From an uncultured Clostridia bacterium (GTDB lineage: Bacteria; Bacillota; Clostridia; Peptostreptococcales; Anaerovoracaceae): a stretch of 9,326 nucleotides of DNA. Every line of letters begins with the position of its first letter. Position 1 is the first letter of the stretch. This document shows positions 6,090 to 9,326 of this stretch, piece after piece. The position numbers and the translations under genes were made by a program. The notes under the pieces were generated by a model. The model searched no databases. It saw nothing but the letters and a program-made list of their open reading frames with translations, and was not told the origin of the DNA. Location: NCBI GenBank assembly GCA_934278965.1, contig CAKQWL010000230.1, forward strand, positions 1 through 9,326, in the 5' to 3' direction.

Positions 6090-6971
6090 ATGGGGAATAT
6101 CAAAATATCAGAGGAGGAAACCAGAAAGCTTCAGAGTGTCAGCCTTGAAATGGTGAAGTATTTTGACGCGCTGTGCCGGGAACATCGCTTAACCTATTTC
6201 TTGTGCGGGGGCTGCTGTATCGGTGCTGTCCGCAATCAGGGCTTTATCCCGTGGGATGACGATGTGGATGTGTTTATGCCGAGAGAGGATTATGGGCGTC
6301 TGAAGGCTGTGTGGAGGGATAATTCGAAGTATTCCATTCAGTTCGAAACGCGTGACCTCCATACTGCGAACCAGTTCGTTACCATCCATGACAATGAAAC
6401 CACATTTATTGAAACATACAAGAAAGATTTGGACATCAACCACGGGGTGAAGCTGGATGTATTGCCCCTGGACGGCTGTCCGCAGGGATATAAGCGCAGA
6501 TTTCAGAAACTGTGGGCGCTGTCCTACGCGCTGTTTATTGTCGGAAAAGCACCGGAAAATCATGGCAAAGTCGTATATGGGGCAGGGAAGCTGCTGCTTT
6601 TTCTTGTTTCTTCCAAACGCCTTCGGAGCAGAATATGGCGCCTGAGTGAAAAGCAGATGAGCAGATATCCTGTCGCCTCCTGCCAATATATAACAGAGCT
6701 TTGCTCCGGCCCGCGGTATATGCGGCTGGAATATCCTGCGGAGGTGTTTTCCGGGCAGAAGTATGTCCCTTTTGAGGACACCTTTCTTCCGATCCCGATC
6801 GGATATGATACTTATCTTACCATGGCGTTTGGGGATTATCTGACGCCGCCGCCGTTATCGCAAAGAGTGTGTCATCACGAATACGAGTGTCTGGATCTGG
6901 AGCATAGTTATCGGATTTATAAAGGGAAGCGCTATTGCACGGCCTTGACGGCGCCGCAGGGGCATCGCTGA
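6090..6971 (+). CDS. licD: LicD/fukutin-family phosphotransferase
   Basis: 293 residues. LicD proteins share a nucleotidyltransferase-like fold and transfer a phospho-alcohol group (phosphocholine, ribitol phosphate and similar) from a CDP-activated donor to a glycan. The N-terminal catalytic block is clear: CGGCCIGAVRNQGFIPW (39-55) and DDDVDVFMPREDY (56-68), with acidic residues D56, D57, D58 and D60. Later conserved pieces are HGVKLDVLPLDG (118-129) and MAFGDYLTPPP (245-255). No signal peptide or membrane helix stands out apart from mildly hydrophobic stretches near 143-152 and 167-173, so it probably acts at the cytoplasmic face. AAGGGA lies 8 bases before the ATG, downstream of a strong promoter. 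The following cytidylyltransferase and SDR genes suggest a CDP-linked donor made in the same unit rather than choline. Three cysteines (C39, C42, C43) replace more usual residues around the GG motif. Confidence 0.9.
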   Translation: MGNIKISEEETRKLQSVSLEMVKYFDALCREHRLTYFLCGGCCIGAVRNQGFIPWDDDVDVFMPREDYGRLKAVWRDNSKYSIQFETRDLHTANQFVTIHDNETTFIETYKKDLDINHGVKLDVLPLDGCPQGYKRRFQKLWALSYALFIVGKAPENHGKVVYGAGKLLLFLVSSKRLRSRIWRLSEKQMSRYPVASCQYITELCSGPRYMRLEYPAEVFSGQKYVPFEDTFLPIPIGYDTYLTMAFGDYLTPPPLSQRVCHHEYECLDLEHSYRIYKGKRYCTALTAPQGHR

Positions 6972-7012
6972 GACGGCACTGTATAGACATTGCATGGATG
7001 GATTGGAATAAA

Positions 7013-7069
7013 ATGAAAAAAATCAGCCTTTTTCAGGACGCAGCTGAAATGGGAAAGGAGACCTGTTGA
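7013..7069 (+). CDS. Possible 18-residue small ORF before the cytidylyltransferase
   Basis: In the 99-base gap after licD, an ATG at 7013 opens a 19-codon frame (MKKISLFQDAAEMGKETC) whose TGA ends 1 base before the cytidylyltransferase ATG and whose frame contains that gene's AAAGGAG. This arrangement fits translational coupling, but its own ribosome site is weak (GGAATAAA). No homolog is recognised and it may be chance. The gap also holds a weak A/T stem (7014-7020 with 7029-7035) and no convincing promoter or terminator. Confidence 0.2.
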   Translation: MKKISLFQDAAEMGKETC

Positions 7070-7070
7070 G

Positions 7071-7775
7071 ATGAATGTCGCTATAATCCTTGCCGGTGGT
7101 TCCGGTAATCGTATGGGTCTGGATATACCAAAACAATTTTACAGCATTCAGGGAAAGCCGATCCTGATCTACACGTTGGAAGGCTTTCAACGGCATCCGC
7201 AGATCGATGCGATCGAGGTTGTCTGCATTGACGGGTGGATCGATGCGGTGGACTCCTTTGCGAAACAGTATGGGATCAGTAAACTGAGGTGGATCGTGCC
7301 CGGGGGACAGACCTGCCAGGAATCGATCCGAAACGGGGTCCATTACCTGCGGGGAAAGGTCGATGCGGGGGATACGGTCATTATTCATGACGGGATTCGT
7401 CCTTTAGTAGAGCCCTCCGTGCTGACAGATGTTATCAGTAAATGTCAGGAGTATGGAAATGCGGTAACCTCCTTGCCGTATTACGAACAGATCTTTCTTG
7501 TCAACGAGGAGGATGAATCGGTATCGAGCCAATATATCCCGCGTGAAAGGCTGCGCCGTGTCTCGACACCGCAGGGCTATCGGTTTGCGCTGCTGGATCA
7601 AAAATATCAGGAAGCATTCGAAAAGGGAATCGGTATCCACGGATCCTCGTACACGAACACGATGATGGTGGAACTGGGAGTCACGCTGCATTTTGCCGCC
7701 GGCTCCGAAAAGAATATTAAATTGACGACCAAAGAAGATCTGGAATTGTTCAAAGCATACTTGAAGCTTGAATAA
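7071..7775 (+). CDS. IspD/TarI-family cytidylyltransferase, substrate uncertain
   Basis: 234 residues, full length for the family, which couples CTP to a phosphorylated polyol to give a CDP-activated product. Visible: the CTP-binding loop LAGGSGNRMG (7-16) with PKQF (20-23), GGQTCQESIRNG (78-89), IIHDGIRP (104-111; D107 and R110 match the metal/substrate pair of HDAARP in IspD), TPQGY (166-170) and a C-terminal KNIKLTTKEDL (214-224). LAGG rather than AAG is TarI-like. The position of the VRDTMK-like substrate motif reads LPYYEQ (135-140), and the late TDEAS motif reads TNTMM (195-199), so neither MEP nor ribitol-5-phosphate can be assumed. AAAGGAG lies 10 bases upstream of the ATG. Its place between licD and an SDR oxidoreductase argues for a glycan role, not isoprenoid synthesis. 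Confidence 0.85.
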   Translation: MNVAIILAGGSGNRMGLDIPKQFYSIQGKPILIYTLEGFQRHPQIDAIEVVCIDGWIDAVDSFAKQYGISKLRWIVPGGQTCQESIRNGVHYLRGKVDAGDTVIIHDGIRPLVEPSVLTDVISKCQEYGNAVTSLPYYEQIFLVNEEDESVSSQYIPRERLRRVSTPQGYRFALLDQKYQEAFEKGIGIHGSSYTNTMMVELGVTLHFAAGSEKNIKLTTKEDLELFKAYLKLE

Positions 7776-7780
7776 GGGGA
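7774..7780 (+). promoter_or_regulatory. Ribosome binding site AAGGGGA that favours the start at 7787
   Basis: AAGGGGA overlaps the cytidylyltransferase stop codon. It directly abuts the ATG at 7781 (no spacer) but sits 6 bases from the ATG at 7787, so the second ATG is the better start. Confidence 0.7.
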
Positions 7781-7786
7781 ATGCGT

Positions 7787-8788
7787 ATGACCGATTTAGA
7801 AAAAGAAGAGATTGCTTCTGTCGCGGGACTTCCGTACGACTGGGAGAAGCTTAGGAACAAAACCGTTTTGATTTCCGGAGGAACCGGCTTTATCGGTTCG
7901 TTTTTATTGGATGTGCTTCGCTGCCGAAATGAAAAATACGGAGATGGGATTCACGCGGTATCCCTGTCCCGGAGAGGGGGCAACTCCGATGGTACCGTTT
8001 TATATCAAAAAGCGGATGTGACAAGCCCCATTTTATATTCTGGCTCGGCGGACTTCATTCTTCATCTTGCTTCCAATACGCATCCGCAGCAGTATGCCGA
8101 GGACCCCGTCGGAACGATTTTGACCAATATTCTCGGCTGTGAGCATCTGCTGCGACTTGCCGCGGAAAAGAACGCCCGCTTCCTGCTGGCGTCCAGTGTT
8201 GAAATTTACGGAGAAGGTACGGAATCGGCGATGGATGAGCAATATTGCGGTTTTCTCGACTGCAATCAGGCGCGGGCAGGGTACAATGAAGCAAAGCGAA
8301 CTTGTGAATCACTCTGTCAATCCTATCGAAAGCAGTATGGGGTCGATTTTGTCACGGCGCGCCTTGCCCGCATTTTTGGAGCGGACAGAAAGAAAGATAC
8401 GAAAGCGATGGCGCAGTTTATGGAGAAGGCGCTGGCCGGTGAGGATGTGATCCTGAAAAGCAAAGGACTGCAGCGGTATTCTTATTGCTACGCGGCCGAT
8501 TGTGTAAGCGGGATCATGAAGATCCTGCTGGATGGGACGAGCGGTCAGGCGTATAACCTGTCTGAGGATGATGAAGGAATGACGCTTGCCGGATATGCCG
8601 AGCAAATCGCAGCGCTGGCAGGGAGAAAAGTCGTATACCGCATCGAAGAAGAAGAGGCAGTCTCGAAAGCGGTATATGCCCTGCTGAATACAGAGAAACT
8701 GAAAAGCATCGGTTGGAAACCGCTGTACAGCGTGAGCGAGGGACTGGAACGGACCTATCGAATCTACGCGGAGCGCAGGGGACTTTAA
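7787..8788 (+). CDS. Extended short-chain dehydrogenase/reductase (NAD-dependent epimerase/dehydratase family)
   Basis: 333 residues from the ATG at 7787. An N-terminal Rossmann fold carries GGTGFIG (31-37, GxxGxxG), followed by the HLASNTHP segment (93-100), ASSVEIYG (135-142, catalytic serine) and YNEAK (166-170, catalytic Tyr166 and Lys170). LARIFGADRK and the C-terminal RYSYCYAADCVSGI block resemble nucleotide-sugar epimerases, dehydratases and UDP-glucuronate decarboxylases, so the substrate is probably nucleotide-linked. It starts 11 bases after the cytidylyltransferase, so the two are surely co-transcribed and likely act in sequence. Known precedents pair a cytidylyltransferase with a reductase to make CDP-alditols, and H. 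influenzae Bcs1/Acs1 fuses the two in this same order, though with a classical short SDR. Whether this enzyme reduces, epimerises or dehydrates cannot be told from sequence. A terminator follows 3 bases after the stop. Confidence 0.9.
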   Translation: MTDLEKEEIASVAGLPYDWEKLRNKTVLISGGTGFIGSFLLDVLRCRNEKYGDGIHAVSLSRRGGNSDGTVLYQKADVTSPILYSGSADFILHLASNTHPQQYAEDPVGTILTNILGCEHLLRLAAEKNARFLLASSVEIYGEGTESAMDEQYCGFLDCNQARAGYNEAKRTCESLCQSYRKQYGVDFVTARLARIFGADRKKDTKAMAQFMEKALAGEDVILKSKGLQRYSYCYAADCVSGIMKILLDGTSGQAYNLSEDDEGMTLAGYAEQIAALAGRKVVYRIEEEEAVSKAVYALLNTEKLKSIGWKPLYSVSEGLERTYRIYAERRGL

Positions 8789-8791
8789 CAA

Positions 8792-8823
8792 AAAACAGGC
8801 ACTTTGTTTTGAGTGCCTGTTTT
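8792..8823. terminator. Bidirectional intrinsic terminator closing the licD unit
   Basis: A 12-bp stem (AAAACAGGCACT / AGTGCCTGTTTT) with an 8-base TTGTTTTG loop. It has T-rich 3' flanks on both strands: TTTTCTGTTTT on +, and TTTTTTGTTAAAG on -. It lies between the SDR gene and the convergent aldehyde dehydrogenase gene and probably serves both. Confidence 0.88.
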
Positions 8824-8842
8824 CTGTTTTCGCTTGGATTTT

Positions 8843-9326
8843 TTACCGGAGAAAATGCCGTAAAAACCGCAGAGCTTCCTCGCTGTACGGGTGGTAACGC
8901 GCACGGATATCCGGAAACGCGGGTGAGCCGGGGCGTTTCAGAATGCTTCGGCTGTGGGTGAAGGTATCAATGCTTTTCCTGCCGTGATATTGTCCCATCC
9001 CGGAATTTCCGACGCCGCCGAATCCCATGTACGGCGTAGCGAGATGAAGAATGGTATCGTTGATGCATCCGCCGCCGAAGGAAAGCTGATCCAGCACGCG
9101 TTTTTCGGCTGCGCGGTCTTTGGTAAAAAGATAAAGAGCCAGCGGCTTTGGCTTTCCGCGCACAAAAGCAATGGCATCGGCAAGACTCTCTACCTCCAAA
9201 AGAGGAAGAATCGGTCCGAAAATTTCTTCCTGCATGATCGAATCCTCATCGCGGACACCGTCGAGGACGGTCGGTTCGATAAAACGAGTCTTCGGGTCGA
9301 TACGGCCGCCGAGGAGAACCCTAGGG
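8843..9326 (-). CDS. Aldehyde dehydrogenase, class-3-like, C-terminal part (5' truncated)
   Basis: The frame is open to the right edge, so about 160 C-terminal residues are visible. The true start lies outside; the Met at 9235 is internal. The part before it (RVLLGGRIDPKTRFIEPTVL and onward) is the usual ALDH lead-in to QEEIFGPILP, the conserved NAD-binding glutamate segment. Then come KPKPLALYLFTKD, FGGGCINDTILH, and GFGGVGNSGMGQYHGRKS-DTFTH, which with LALYLFT points to the ALDH3/YwdH-like branch oxidising fatty or aromatic aldehydes with NAD(P). The catalytic cysteine and general-base glutamate motifs would lie upstream and cannot be checked. It converges on the licD unit across the 8792-8823 terminator and is probably the unrelated right flank of the glycan block. 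Confidence 0.93.
   Translation of the reverse strand, partial: PRVLLGGRIDPKTRFIEPTVLDGVRDEDSIMQEEIFGPILPLLEVESLADAIAFVRGKPKPLALYLFTKDRAAEKRVLDQLSFGGGCINDTILHLATPYMGFGGVGNSGMGQYHGRKSIDTFTHSRSILKRPGSPAFPDIRARYHPYSEEALRFLRHFLR

Noticed and set aside
6189..6686. 165-codon - strand open frame opposite licD
   Set aside because: Fully antisense to the conserved LicD catalytic block, with no family features.
6989..7012. Possible internal promoter before the cytidylyltransferase (TTGCAT ... TAAAAT)
   Set aside because: The spacer is only 13 bases, or 19 with the alternative TAGACA box; neither is convincing.
7014..7035. Hairpin TGAAAAA / TTTTTCA between licD and the cytidylyltransferase as a terminator
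   Set aside because: The stem is almost all A-T and no T run follows, so it is unlikely to stop transcription; the three genes probably form one unit.
1..9326. CRISPR arrays, tRNA/rRNA genes, insertion sequences, phage genes, tandem repeats
   Set aside because: I looked on both strands and saw no regularly spaced repeats, cloverleaf-like genes, transposase motifs or terminal inverted repeats.

Overview
The window looks like chromosomal DNA from a mid-GC Firmicute, most likely a Clostridia-type organism. This is inferred from strong AGGAGG-type ribosome binding sites, sigma-A style promoters, compact intrinsic terminators and the closest recognisable protein families. The taxon cannot be fixed further by eye. 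I see no transposase, tRNA, CRISPR array or phage gene.

Two housekeeping-type genes are cut by the window edges: the C-terminus of an M29 aminopeptidase on the left (+ strand) and the C-terminus of a class-3-like aldehyde dehydrogenase on the right (- strand). Both point inward, and each meets a strong hairpin terminator that appears to work in both directions (327-354 and 8792-8823). Between them lies an approximately 8.5 kb glycan-biosynthesis block made of two divergent transcription units that fire from a shared 241-bp intergenic region (5849-6089).

The leftward unit (five genes, 5848 down to 401, packed with 1-13 bp gaps or a 4-bp overlap) encodes, in order of transcription: a DegT-type PLP sugar aminotransferase, a PglC-like phosphoglycosyl transferase, an ExoA-like GT2 glycosyltransferase, a second GT2 glycosyltransferase, and a Wzy-type polysaccharide polymerase. 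Together these would build an amino-sugar-initiated, lipid-linked repeat of about three sugars and polymerise it. No Wzx flippase, nucleotide-sugar 4,6-dehydratase or chain-length regulator is present, so those must come from elsewhere. Its leader holds an attenuator-like hairpin overlapped by a possible 18-codon leader ORF.

The rightward unit (6090 to 8788) encodes a LicD/fukutin-family phosphotransferase, an IspD/TarI-family cytidylyltransferase and an extended SDR (epimerase/dehydratase-type) oxidoreductase. The likely logic is that the last two make a CDP-activated polyol or sugar, and LicD transfers its phospho-group onto the glycan made by the leftward unit. The substrate is unknown: the cytidylyltransferase has lost residues typical of both MEP and ribitol-5-phosphate enzymes, and the classical TarJ reductase is replaced by an extended SDR. 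This three-gene unit is the most interesting part of the window.
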